This document shows, in pieces, positions 8,169 to 14,711 of a stretch of DNA of 14,711 nucleotides. Made by a program: the position numbers and the translations under genes. The notes below the pieces were generated by a model that saw only the letters and a list, made by a program, of their open reading frames with translations, was not told the origin of the DNA and did not search any database. Within the stretch, counting starts at the first letter, position 1. Each line of letters opens with the position of its first letter. The stretch spans positions 1-14,711 of the forward strand of contig JADGNT010000031.1 of the NCBI GenBank assembly GCA_017883345.1. Direction: 5' to 3'. The stretch is from Candidatus Solibacter sp. (lineage in GTDB: Bacteria; Acidobacteriota; Terriglobia; Bryobacterales; Bryobacteraceae).

Positions 8169-9473
8169 TCAGACCTTCTCGGGCACGACGAAAGGCTTGC
8201 GATACTCGCGCCGGAACATCCGGTTGGCCTCTGCGTCGCCGCGGACGCTGTAGCTGGCCGCATCGAACTGGAGCGTCCTGCCCACCCGGTAGGAGATGTT
8301 TGCCAAGTGGACCAGCGTTGTCGAGATTGCGCCTTCTTCAATCGGGGCGTTGAGGTCCTCTTGCTTGCGCGTGCGCAGCGCCGCGATGAAGTTGGCCCAA
8401 TTGTTTCCGATGTCCTCGCCGGAGGGACCGGGCTCCGAGTCGCGTCCGAGGAAGCTTTGGTAACGGCCGTGGTCTTCGTCCCAAACTGCCAGGCGTCCCT
8501 TCGACCCGTAGAACACCGCGCCGACGGTGTTGGGCGCGCGCCCGTCCTCGCCTATGCCGGATTCATGGTTGCTCATCCAGTGTCGCACCTCGAACACCAT
8601 CATCTTCTTTTTGCCGTTGTCGTCGAACTCGAAGCTGGCATTCAGGGTGTTCGGTGTTTCCTGGTCATCGTCGAACATGAAGTGGCCGCCGATGGCACTC
8701 ACCTTGGTGGGGTACTTCACGCCCAGGCCCCACCGGCAGACGTCCACCTGATGAATGCCCTGGTTCCCGAGATCGCCGTTGCCGTAGTCCCAGAACCAGT
8801 GCCAGTTGTAGTGGAATCGGTTCCGTGTAAAAGGGTGCTCGGGCGCCGGGCCGAGCCAAAGGTCGTAGTGGACACCCGGCGGCACCGGTTCCCCCGGCTT
8901 CCGGCCGATGGTGTCACGCCATTTGAAACAGAGGCCGCGGGCCATGTAGACGTCGCCGATAAGCCCGCCGTGGACGTGCCGCATGGCCTCCCGCGCAATG
9001 CTGGAGCGGCTATTGGTGCCGTGCTGCACCAGGCGATTGTACTTCCGCGCGGCGGCTACTATTTGCCTGGCCTCGAACATGTCGTGGGAGCAGGGCTTCT
9101 CCACATAAACGTCTTTCCCCGCCTGGCAGGCCCAGATCGTCTGGAGGGTGTGGTGATGGTTCGGAGTAGCGATGGAGACGGCGTCGATGGTTTTGTCTTC
9201 CAGGAGCTTGCGGATATCGGAGTAAACGGCCGGGCGCTTCTTCCCGGCTTTTTCCATGTCCGCGATGCAGACGTTCTGCACGGACTCGTCGATGTCGCAG
9301 ATGGCCGCGACTTCCACGTTCGGCATGGCTCCGTAGCGGGCGACATGAACCTTGCCCTGCCCGCGCACTCCGACGCAAGCGACCCGCACGGTATCATTGG
9401 CGCTGGCCAGCATCGTGGAACGAACTGCCGAACCAGCAGCCAGGGAACCCATCATAAAATGTCTTCGCTGCAT
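8169..9473 (-). CDS. Exported Gfo/Idh/MocA family oxidoreductase
   Basis: A 434-residue NAD(P)-dependent sugar oxidoreductase-type protein. It has a twin-arginine leader (MQRRHFMMGSLAAGS), then the Rossmann glycine loop GVRGQGKVH (35-43), ICDID (58-62), the cofactor-binding EKP (125-127), and GNQGIHQVD (236-244), the region carrying the catalytic-type histidine and aspartate of the family. The C-terminal half is the longer domain seen in the Tat-exported bacterial members, which hold their cofactor tightly, like glucose-fructose oxidoreductase. The ATG at 9473 is supported by GAGGAG seven bases upstream. The gene sits 64 bases behind the PIG-L gene and in front of the esterase. It probably oxidises, epimerises or cleaves a glycoside outside the cytoplasm; the exact reaction is unknown. 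Confidence 0.87.
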   Translation of the reverse strand: MQRRHFMMGSLAAGSAVRSTMLASANDTVRVACVGVRGQGKVHVARYGAMPNVEVAAICDIDESVQNVCIADMEKAGKKRPAVYSDIRKLLEDKTIDAVSIATPNHHHTLQTIWACQAGKDVYVEKPCSHDMFEARQIVAAARKYNRLVQHGTNSRSSIAREAMRHVHGGLIGDVYMARGLCFKWRDTIGRKPGEPVPPGVHYDLWLGPAPEHPFTRNRFHYNWHWFWDYGNGDLGNQGIHQVDVCRWGLGVKYPTKVSAIGGHFMFDDDQETPNTLNASFEFDDNGKKKMMVFEVRHWMSNHESGIGEDGRAPNTVGAVFYGSKGRLAVWDEDHGRYQSFLGRDSEPGPSGEDIGNNWANFIAALRTRKQEDLNAPIEEGAISTTLVHLANISYRVGRTLQFDAASYSVRGDAEANRMFRREYRKPFVVPEKV

Positions 9474-9480
9474 TTTCGTA

Positions 9481-9486
9481 CTCCTC
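9481..9486 (-). promoter_or_regulatory. Shine-Dalgarno deciding the start of the Gfo/Idh/MocA gene
   Basis: GAGGAG on the minus strand lies seven bases before the ATG at 9473. It fixes that start and shows the oxidoreductase has its own strong ribosome site, unlike the PIG-L and esterase genes on either side, which have none that I can see. Confidence 0.6.
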
Positions 9487-9516
9487 GCGGCTTAACGTAA
9501 CACACGCCACGCCACG

Positions 9517-9529
9517 AAGCGCGGCGCTT
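9517..9529. repeat. Hyphenated palindrome AAGCGC-G-GCGCTT
   Basis: A perfect 6-bp inverted repeat around a single base lies in the 64-base gap between the PIG-L stop (9538) and the oxidoreductase start (9473). It is too tight to form a good RNA hairpin, but it has the symmetry of a protein-binding site. In such GC-rich DNA it may be chance. Confidence 0.25.
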
Positions 9530-9537
9530 GCCGCCGG

Positions 9538-10530
9538 TCATTTCGCCGGGACGGCGTGCTCCTTTACATAGGAGTCGATGCGCGGGTCGCGGTCCGCGCC
9601 GGCGGCGCCCGGGGCGATATAGTGGAAGGCTTCGGCGTATTCCACGCCGTATTGCCTGCCTAACTCGCGACTGTGAGTGAGGCTGAATTCCTTGATGTAG
9701 TTGCGGTCGGCGGTGACGTCGTCGTCGTCGAGCAGGGGGAGGCGCTGATTGCGTTTTGCGAGCTCGGCGCGGAGACGCGATCCGCAGTGGCCGCCCGGGC
9801 CCTTGGCGACGTTCGCGCGAATCGCGTCGACGCGCTTATCGATCTGCTTGCTGATATCCACTACCCGCGTGATCTCGGGACGGCGCGCGAAATAGTATTT
9901 GTCCTGCACGGCTTTCGGCTGGAGGCCGGCGGCGAAGTGCTCCGCATAATCGTGCGCGCGGCCGGCCATCCAGCACGCGGCTTCGACTGCCTTCGCCAGC
10001 GTGTAGTGATCGGGATTCTCTTCGTCGTGCGCCCAAGGGTCCCAGCCGACTACGGTGTCGGCCTTGACGAGGCGAATCAGAAAAATGACGCGGCCGATCA
10101 GTTCGTTGAGCGAGACATCGCCCATACGGTGGTTGCTGTAATTCAGATCGAAATGGGCTTTGCATCCGAGAACGCGCGCCACCTCGTCGTTGTCACGCTC
10201 GTTGCCGAGCACGTGCTCGCCGATGGTTCCGGGCGTGCCGAGGCCGGGGGCATCGCCCATGTCGTCGTTCGACGCGCGCACTAAGTAGCCGGTGTAACCC
10301 TCTTCGATCAGCTTGGCGACTGTGCCTGCGGCCGAAAGCGGGATGTCATCGGAATGCGCCTGGAGCGCGAGCAGGACTCTTCCCTTGTGGGGCTGGCCTG
10401 GGTTGGAGCGCTCCAGTACCACGCGGGAGTCGGCCTGGGGTGGTTGCTGTTGTGGTTGTGGTTGAGAACGCGCCAACCGGGAGATCGCGCCGGCGGCAAC
10501 CAGACTGCCACAGAAATTGCGCCGTAACAT
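9538..10530 (-). CDS. Exported PIG-L / LmbE-family zinc deacetylase
   Basis: A 330-residue metal-dependent N-deacetylase-like protein. The leader MLRRNFCGSLVAAGAISRLA is twin-arginine-like, followed by a Gln/Pro-rich linker (22-35). The zinc motif is AHSDD (58-62), with H59 and D62 as ligands and Ser where most members have Pro; the usual following Glu is Ile. The third ligand, H175, lies in NPDHYTLAKAVEAA. The family removes acetyl groups from N-acetylhexosamine moieties, which fits the amino-sugar theme of the downstream genes. I use the ATG at 10530. An upstream TTG at 10563 would overlap the divergent promoter and shift the leader peptide away from the N-terminus. There is no Shine-Dalgarno before the ATG, but a TATAAT box ends seven bases upstream, pointing to a leaderless mRNA. 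First gene of the minus-strand cluster. Confidence 0.85.
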   Translation of the reverse strand: MLRRNFCGSLVAAGAISRLARSQPQPQQQPPQADSRVVLERSNPGQPHKGRVLLALQAHSDDIPLSAAGTVAKLIEEGYTGYLVRASNDDMGDAPGLGTPGTIGEHVLGNERDNDEVARVLGCKAHFDLNYSNHRMGDVSLNELIGRVIFLIRLVKADTVVGWDPWAHDEENPDHYTLAKAVEAACWMAGRAHDYAEHFAAGLQPKAVQDKYYFARRPEITRVVDISKQIDKRVDAIRANVAKGPGGHCGSRLRAELAKRNQRLPLLDDDDVTADRNYIKEFSLTHSRELGRQYGVEYAEAFHYIAPGAAGADRDPRIDSYVKEHAVPAK

Positions 10531-10545
10531 GGAACCGATTATACT
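10517..10545 (+). promoter_or_regulatory. Predicted sigma-70-type promoter for the dehydratase-permease pair
   Basis: TTGCGC (10517-10522), a 17-base spacer and TATACT (10540-10545) form a plausible -35/-10 pair. Transcription would begin near 10552, just before the CGAGG ribosome site (10551-10555) and the ATG at 10563. The -35 lies inside the first codons of the divergent PIG-L gene. Spacing and match are reasonable, but there is no experimental support. Confidence 0.45.
10538..10543 (-). promoter_or_regulatory. Consensus -10 box (TATAAT) for the PIG-L operon
   Basis: Read on the minus strand, TATAAT occupies 10543-10538 and is followed by only seven bases before the ATG at 10530, so the transcript would start at or next to the start codon. 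A weak TTGCAC lies 14 bases upstream, closer than usual for a -35. The box overlaps the plus-strand TATACT by four bases. Confidence 0.45.
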
Positions 10546-10562
10546 CTCGTCGAGGTTGTGCA

Positions 10563-11708
10563 ATGCGAATTACAGAGATCCGATCGGCAGGACTGCGCCA
10601 TGGCACGCCTGAGGGCGGGTGGGCCAATGAAATCCGTCCGGAAGATTGCGTCCACACGCTGATCGCGGTCTTCACCGATGAAGGCGTGACCGGATGGGGA
10701 TCTACCTTCACGAACGACGCGCTGGTGCACGGGGCGCTCGGCGTGCTCGAACCGCTCTACCGCGGCGAGAACCCGCTGGAGCCGGAGCGTGTCAGCGAGA
10801 AACTGCATGCGAACACCTTCTGGATGGGCCGCGGCGGGTCCATCACGCACGCGATCAGCGGGGTCGACATCGCGCTTTGGGACATTCTCGGGAAGGCGAC
10901 CGGACAGCCCGTGGGGAGGCTGCTCGGGGGACGGTATCGGGAGCGGGTGCGGCCCTACGCCTCGGTACTGATGCGCGAACCGCGCGCGCTGGCCGAACAA
11001 CTGAGCGGCATTCGCGGGCAGGGCTTCCGCGCGTTCAAGATCGGCTGGGGCCCCTTCGGGCGGCACAGCTTCGCGATGGACGAAGCCATCGTGCGGGCGG
11101 CGCGCCAGGCGATAGGACCGGAGTCCTTCCTGATGGTGGACGCGGGTGCGAGCGACGCCTTCTGGCCGCAGGATTACAAATGGGCGGCGCGGACCGCGCG
11201 CATGCTCGCCGCCTACGATGTCCACTGGTTCGAGGAGCCGCTCGATCCCGACAACCTGCACGATTACGTGCTGCTGCGGAACACGTCCGCGGTACCGATC
11301 GCGGGCGGCGAGGTCTTGACGCGGAGGCAATCGTTCGCCCCGTGGCTGCGGCAGCGCGCCTTCGACATCGTGCAGCCGGACGTGACGAAGGTGGGGGGAA
11401 TCAGCGAAGAACGGCGCATCGCGTGGATGGCGGAGGAGAATGGCGTGCGATTCATCCCGCACGGGTGGAACACGGCGTTGGGACTGGCGGCGGATCTGCA
11501 CCTGGCCTCAGCCAGCCGGAAGACCGATATGGTCGAGTACCTCATGGGCTCGCCGTTCATCGACGACCTGGTGACGGCGCCGTGGAAGCTGGACGCGGAG
11601 GGCATGCTGGCCATCCCGGACGGCGCCGGATTGGGAGTTGAGCTCAACATGGACGCGGTGGAAAAGCATACGGGCGAGCGCTTCCAGCCGGCGCGAGCGG
11701 GCATCTGA
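10563..11708 (+). CDS. Enolase-superfamily sugar-acid dehydratase (mandelate racemase/muconate lactonizing enzyme type)
   Basis: A 381-residue cytoplasmic enzyme. The N-terminal capping domain covers about 1-125 and a (beta/alpha)-barrel follows. Visible active-site elements are K159 in FKIGWGPFGR (K-x-G rather than the common K-x-K), D193 in VDAG, E224/E225 in WFEEP, E250 in GGE, D273 in VQPDVTKVGG, H300 in PHGWN and E325 in MVEYL. Three acidic magnesium ligands plus the D273/H300 dyad place it in the mandelate racemase subgroup, whose members mostly dehydrate sugar acids such as galactonate, fuconate or galactarate. The start is the ATG at 10563, with GAGG seven bases upstream; the frame stays open further upstream, but that lies inside the divergent gene. 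The stop is one base before the permease start, so they form an operon. Loss of the second lysine means the substrate stereochemistry differs from K-x-K enzymes. Confidence 0.88.
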   Translation: MRITEIRSAGLRHGTPEGGWANEIRPEDCVHTLIAVFTDEGVTGWGSTFTNDALVHGALGVLEPLYRGENPLEPERVSEKLHANTFWMGRGGSITHAISGVDIALWDILGKATGQPVGRLLGGRYRERVRPYASVLMREPRALAEQLSGIRGQGFRAFKIGWGPFGRHSFAMDEAIVRAARQAIGPESFLMVDAGASDAFWPQDYKWAARTARMLAAYDVHWFEEPLDPDNLHDYVLLRNTSAVPIAGGEVLTRRQSFAPWLRQRAFDIVQPDVTKVGGISEERRIAWMAEENGVRFIPHGWNTALGLAADLHLASASRKTDMVEYLMGSPFIDDLVTAPWKLDAEGMLAIPDGAGLGVELNMDAVEKHTGERFQPARAGI

Positions 11709-11709
11709 C

Positions 11710-13035
11710 ATGGCGGCGCCTGGCGGAACGGCGCGCGATCTGCCCCGCCGGTTGGGGATGCTGGATGCCACCGCAATCGTGGTGGGCATCGTGATCGGCT
11801 CGGGCATTTTTGTCCTCCCGAATGTGATCGCCCGCAACGTGCCGTCGTACGCCGGGATCGTCGCGGCGTGGGTGATTGGCGGCGTGCTCTCGTTCTGCGG
11901 AGCGCTGGCCTACGCAGAACTGGGCGCGATGCTTCCCGCCACGGGCGGGCAATACGTTTATCTGAGGGAAGCCTACGGACCGTTGTGCGCCTTCGTATGC
12001 GGCTGGACGTTTATGCTGGCGGTGCTCTCGGGCGGGAGCGCCTGGCTGGCGGTCACCTTCTCGATCTATGCGGGCTACTTCGTGCGTCTGACGCCGGCGG
12101 GCGCGAAGACGATCGCGGTGGCGTTGATCGCGGCGCTCTCGGCGGTGAATTACGTGGGGGTCAAGCAAGGGGCGGGGGTGCAGCGTACGTTCACGTGTTT
12201 GAAGGTGGCGGCGCTGGTGATACTGATCGGCGCCGCGTTCTTCAGCGGGCACTCCGCAACTGGCGGCGAGTCCGCGCCAGGTCGGGCTGGGTTCGCGCAT
12301 TTCGGCGTGGCCATGGCGGCATGCCTGATGGCGTACAACGGCTGGAGCTACGTCAGCTTCGTTGCTGGAGAGGTGCGGGATCCCGAGCGAAACCTGCTGC
12401 GCTCGCTGGTGATCGGGATGGCGGTGGTAGCGGTGCTGTATGTCGCGGCGAATCTGGCGTACCTGAAGGTGATGACGATCCCGGAGATCGCCGCCACCGA
12501 GCGCGTCGGCGCGGACGTGGCGACGCGGACCATGGGCTCGATCGGCGGAACGTTCGTATCGTTGGCCGTGCTGCTTTCGATTATCGGCGCGATCAACGGC
12601 TGCATCCTGACGGGCGCGCGGATCCCGTTCGCGCAGGCGAGGGACGGGCTGTTTTTCGCGCGGCTCGGAGAGGCGCACCCGCGTTTTCAGACGCCCGGTT
12701 TCGCCATCGTGTGCGGGGGAATCTGGACGGCCATTCTCGTGGTCAGCGGATCGTACGAGACGCTGTACTCGTACTCGATCCTGGCTGCGTGGATCTTCTA
12801 TACGATGAGCGTGGCGGCGGTGATGGTGCTGCGCCGCAAACTGCCCGATGCGGCGCGGCCATACCGGATGTGGGCCTATCCGTGGACTCTGTGGCTGTTC
12901 GTGGCGGTGTCCGTATGGTTCATGGCGGACGCGGTCGTAACCGAGCCGCGGCCTTCCGCGATGGCGCTGACGATTGTCGCGACGGGCGCGCTGGCGTACT
13001 GGATGTGGCGCAGGGTGTCCGCAACGCCGGGTTAG
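11710..13035 (+). CDS. APC-family amino acid permease
   Basis: A 441-residue inner-membrane transporter with about twelve hydrophobic segments. The first helix carries GSGIF (30-34), the broken-helix substrate-binding motif of the APC superfamily, followed by AWVIGGVLSFCGALAYAELGAMLP (53-76) and GGQYVYLREAYGP (79-91), typical of the basic-amino-acid/polyamine and LAT-like branches. The ATG at 11710 is one base after the dehydratase stop, with no strong Shine-Dalgarno, so translational coupling is likely. An amino-acid or amine exchanger paired with a sugar-acid dehydratase is unusual and suggests that the substrate carries an amino group or is an amino-acid conjugate. Substrate is not determinable from sequence. 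Confidence 0.88.
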   Translation: MAAPGGTARDLPRRLGMLDATAIVVGIVIGSGIFVLPNVIARNVPSYAGIVAAWVIGGVLSFCGALAYAELGAMLPATGGQYVYLREAYGPLCAFVCGWTFMLAVLSGGSAWLAVTFSIYAGYFVRLTPAGAKTIAVALIAALSAVNYVGVKQGAGVQRTFTCLKVAALVILIGAAFFSGHSATGGESAPGRAGFAHFGVAMAACLMAYNGWSYVSFVAGEVRDPERNLLRSLVIGMAVVAVLYVAANLAYLKVMTIPEIAATERVGADVATRTMGSIGGTFVSLAVLLSIIGAINGCILTGARIPFAQARDGLFFARLGEAHPRFQTPGFAIVCGGIWTAILVVSGSYETLYSYSILAAWIFYTMSVAAVMVLRRKLPDAARPYRMWAYPWTLWLFVAVSVWFMADAVVTEPRPSAMALTIVATGALAYWMWRRVSATPG

Positions 13036-13209
13036 CTCCAACACGGTTCACTTAAGGGTGGCATCCCGACGCTTCCCAGATGGCCGTATCTCGGGAGTTT
13101 CAAGGCGGCGGCACTTCTACGCGACAAGCTAGCCAAGTGACACCACGACATTCACATCGGCGAATCACACGGCGAGATCTGGCTGCAGGGCGGTGCCATA
13201 GCCCGGAAG
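13036..13209. other. Convergent intergenic region
   Basis: The region lies between the convergent permease and nuclease genes. A plus-strand frame reads through GSFKAAALLRDKLAK to a stop and continues DIHIGESHGEIWLQGGA, which looks like a decayed protein tail but matches nothing I know. I see no strong hairpin followed by a T-run on either strand. Confidence 0.3.
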
Positions 13210-13857
13210 TCACACAGCTAAGAATAGATGATAGATCTTGAATGCACGGCGGGGGAGTGAATGGGATGATTCACTGACTCGGGAGCCGCCCGGCAGAACA
13301 GACGAGGGCACGAGCCGGGGTGTTGGCGAACACTGTAGTTGCCCGTGATTTGCCTCGATCGACGCTGCGACAGAAGCACGCGCTCTTTCGATGTCGCCGT
13401 CGAATACGTAACCGAGCATTCCGGCACTGTCCAGATCACACGCGTAACGCTCCTCGATGAAACACATCATTCCCTGATGCCCGGTCACATAGTCGGGGAC
13501 CAGCGACTTCCGGCCGGATGGGAAGGTGACGTGGAGCCGCTTCGACTCGATTACAAAGTATGGCCAGGGTTTTTCTATCCCGGTTGAGTAAAGAAACATC
13601 AGGTCCGTTCGGCCCAATTGCTTTTGTCTGGCCCACCTTCGGTCGTAGATCGGCACCTCGCGGAGCAACTCGATGGGGCGAGCCCTCAAACCTGGATCGC
13701 GGTCCAGAAGATCGCGCAGACGATCAGTGAGGTCATTTTCGAGTTCGGTATCATGCAACTTCCTTAGCCTGGCGCCGCTCCGCACTATGGCGGCAAGGAT
13801 GAAAGAGATCTCCTCCTCTGGGAATAGGGGAACCCATCGGGCGGCATTGTGTCTCAT
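13210..13857 (-). CDS. PD-(D/E)XK nuclease-like protein linked to a DNA methyltransferase
   Basis: A 215-residue protein. After a helical start, LENDLTDRLRDLL (39-51) supplies the early glutamate (E40), GRTDLMFLY (82-90) the aspartate D85, and YFVIESKRL (100-108) the E104-x-K106 pair. Together these form the core of a PD-(D/E)XK nuclease fold. A short Cys-containing segment (132-140) and a C-terminal HLFL complete it; length is complete. The ATG at 13857 overlaps the methyltransferase stop as ATGA, so the two are translationally coupled; I therefore reject the longer frame from 13938. The pairing suggests the cleavage partner of a restriction-modification or related phage-defence system. The same fold also occurs in repair and accessory proteins, so restriction activity is an inference. 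Confidence 0.7.
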   Translation of the reverse strand: MRHNAARWVPLFPEEEISFILAAIVRSGARLRKLHDTELENDLTDRLRDLLDRDPGLRARPIELLREVPIYDRRWARQKQLGRTDLMFLYSTGIEKPWPYFVIESKRLHVTFPSGRKSLVPDYVTGHQGMMCFIEERYACDLDSAGMLGYVFDGDIERARASVAASIEANHGQLQCSPTPRLVPSSVLPGGSRVSESSHSLPRRAFKIYHLFLAV

Positions 13858-14711
13858 TCTGTCTTTGCTTGCCGCCGCGCTTCGGCGATGTGAGCGCTGA
13901 GTTCGACGGCGTCGTTGAGCGCAGCCGTTCGGGTCCACTCCCCACGCAGAGCGGGCTTCACCAGGTAGATGCGCGAACCGTCGAAAATCAACCCGCTGCG
14001 CGAAAACTCGAGATGTCCCGCGCGCTCGATATTTACCTCCTGCAGGCGCTGCAGGGCGGCGGCGAGCGGCCTGGACAGATCCCGAATGCAGAACTCCTTT
14101 ACAGAGTGGGTCTGACTGAGTTCGACAAGGCCGACGCCGAGTTCAGTAGCCACGCTACCAGCGGCGCAAACCCTTATGCCTCCAGTAGCCCATCCGTTCA
14201 GTGTATTCACGAGCATTGTCGCGTACGGCTCAAGTCCCGCCGCGTCGAGCGCTTGCAGCGTGGGTATCTTTCGCGCGGCTTCGAGAGAGCCGGGCGTGGC
14301 GCTGCGATCAAAGACCTCCACCGTTTCCTCAACAAGGGCGCGTTCCTGCTGGTTGATCCCGAAGTATTCATAGATGAGAGAATTGAGCCCAAGTTGAAGT
14401 TCTTCGGCCTTGTCGCGCTGCTGCTGAAGCCACGCCTTCCGCGCCTTTGCCGCGTCGTCCTCTTCGTCATCGTCGCCGGAGCGCAAGCGAAATTCAGGCT
14501 CCTTCGGTTTCTTGAGCAGAATCTGGGCGCCATCGTCCATCTCTTCGATAAATCGGCGTACGCTGACGGCGGCCTTACCCACTATCAACGCTGCGTTCGG
14601 CTGCGCTGCGTCGCTGTCGGGCAGAAAGAACGGCAGACTCAGGGCCTCCTTGTTGTGTACCTTATCCCGCTCAGTAGCTAAACTAGCCGCAGTATGGAAC
14701 ACGAAGTAACG
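13854..14711 (-). CDS. N6-adenine DNA methyltransferase, C-terminal part (5' end beyond the window)
   Basis: The frame is open to the right edge, so this is the last 285 residues of a larger protein. It begins RYFVFHTAASLATERDKVHN, followed by LPFFLP, which resembles the target-recognition part of type I/IIG-like and defence-system N6-adenine methylases. After it come an acidic stretch (GDDDEEDDAAKARK), a long helix and LNSLIYEYFGINQQERALVE, which matches the spacer helix common near the end of such enzymes. The tail IYLVKPALRGEWTRTAALND is typical of the family end. The catalytic NPPY and SAM-binding motifs must lie outside the window. It is translationally coupled (ATGA) to the nuclease-like gene. 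I cannot decide between a type I-like, IIG-like or BREX/DISARM-type methylase. Confidence 0.7.
   Translation of the reverse strand, partial: RYFVFHTAASLATERDKVHNKEALSLPFFLPDSDAAQPNAALIVGKAAVSVRRFIEEMDDGAQILLKKPKEPEFRLRSGDDDEEDDAAKARKAWLQQQRDKAEELQLGLNSLIYEYFGINQQERALVEETVEVFDRSATPGSLEAARKIPTLQALDAAGLEPYATMLVNTLNGWATGGIRVCAAGSVATELGVGLVELSQTHSVKEFCIRDLSRPLAAALQRLQEVNIERAGHLEFSRSGLIFDGSRIYLVKPALRGEWTRTAALNDAVELSAHIAEARRQAKTE

Noticed and set aside
8307..9500. 397-codon plus-strand open frame across the oxidoreductase gene
   Set aside because: It is antisense to a gene with clear family motifs, and its protein is rich in Val, His and Arg with no domain. Long antisense frames are expected in high-GC DNA.
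10539..11501. 320-codon minus-strand open frame across the dehydratase
   Set aside because: It is antisense to an enolase-superfamily gene with all metal ligands, and shows no recognisable motif.
11644..13044. 466-codon minus-strand open frame across the permease
   Set aside because: The translation is dominated by Arg, His and Pro, and it covers a membrane transporter with obvious helices on the other strand.
13858..13938. Upstream extension of the nuclease-like gene
   Set aside because: The added 27 residues are Arg/Ser-rich, have no family likeness and lie inside the methyltransferase, while the ATGA overlap at 13854-13857 gives a natural start.
1..14711. CRISPR arrays, tRNA or rRNA genes, IS-type transposase genes
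   Set aside because: I saw no regularly spaced direct repeats, no tRNA or rRNA-like stretches and no transposase motif on either strand.

Overview
The window looks like a piece of an Acidobacteriota chromosome, most like the Solibacter/Bryobacterales type. This rests on gene content only: high-GC DNA, and a cluster of Tat-exported Gfo/Idh/MocA oxidoreductase, PIG-L deacetylase and two-domain acetyl-xylan-esterase-like hydrolase, with an ACS-type MFS carrier and an enolase-superfamily sugar-acid dehydratase. Planctomycetes carry similar sets, so the assignment is an inference.

Layout. (1) Positions 1-1272 hold degraded DNA: the C-terminal remnant of an esterase (146-862, minus) and about 400 bases with only short, disjointed open frames. 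(2) 1273-3778, minus, is a two-gene cassette of clearly lower GC: a protein with a transglutaminase-like Cys-His-Asp core, followed by a double-cupin protein. It sits directly behind a sugar operon and is the most unusual part of the window. (3) 3836-10530, minus, is a catabolic cluster read in the order PIG-L deacetylase, Gfo/Idh/MocA oxidoreductase, two-domain esterase, MFS carrier, glucosamine-6-phosphate deaminase-like protein. (4) 10563-13035, plus, is a divergent pair: enolase-superfamily dehydratase and APC-family amino-acid permease, 1 nt apart. Only 32 nt separate the two divergent start codons, and the two predicted -10 boxes overlap. (5) 13210 to the right edge, minus, is the 3' end of a defence-type locus: the C-terminus of an N6-adenine DNA methyltransferase and, through an ATGA overlap, a small PD-(D/E)XK nuclease-like protein.

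How the parts may work together (inference). Exported enzymes (deacetylase, oxidoreductase, esterase) would strip acyl groups from, or otherwise remodel, a sugar polymer or conjugate outside the cytoplasm. The MFS carrier would import the product, the NagB-like enzyme would act on an amino-sugar phosphate, and the dehydratase and permease would handle a sugar acid and an amino compound. No sugar kinase, aldolase or dedicated regulator is visible here, so any pathway must be completed elsewhere. The leader of the MFS gene carries two consecutive RNA hairpins, the second of which would hide the Shine-Dalgarno sequence.
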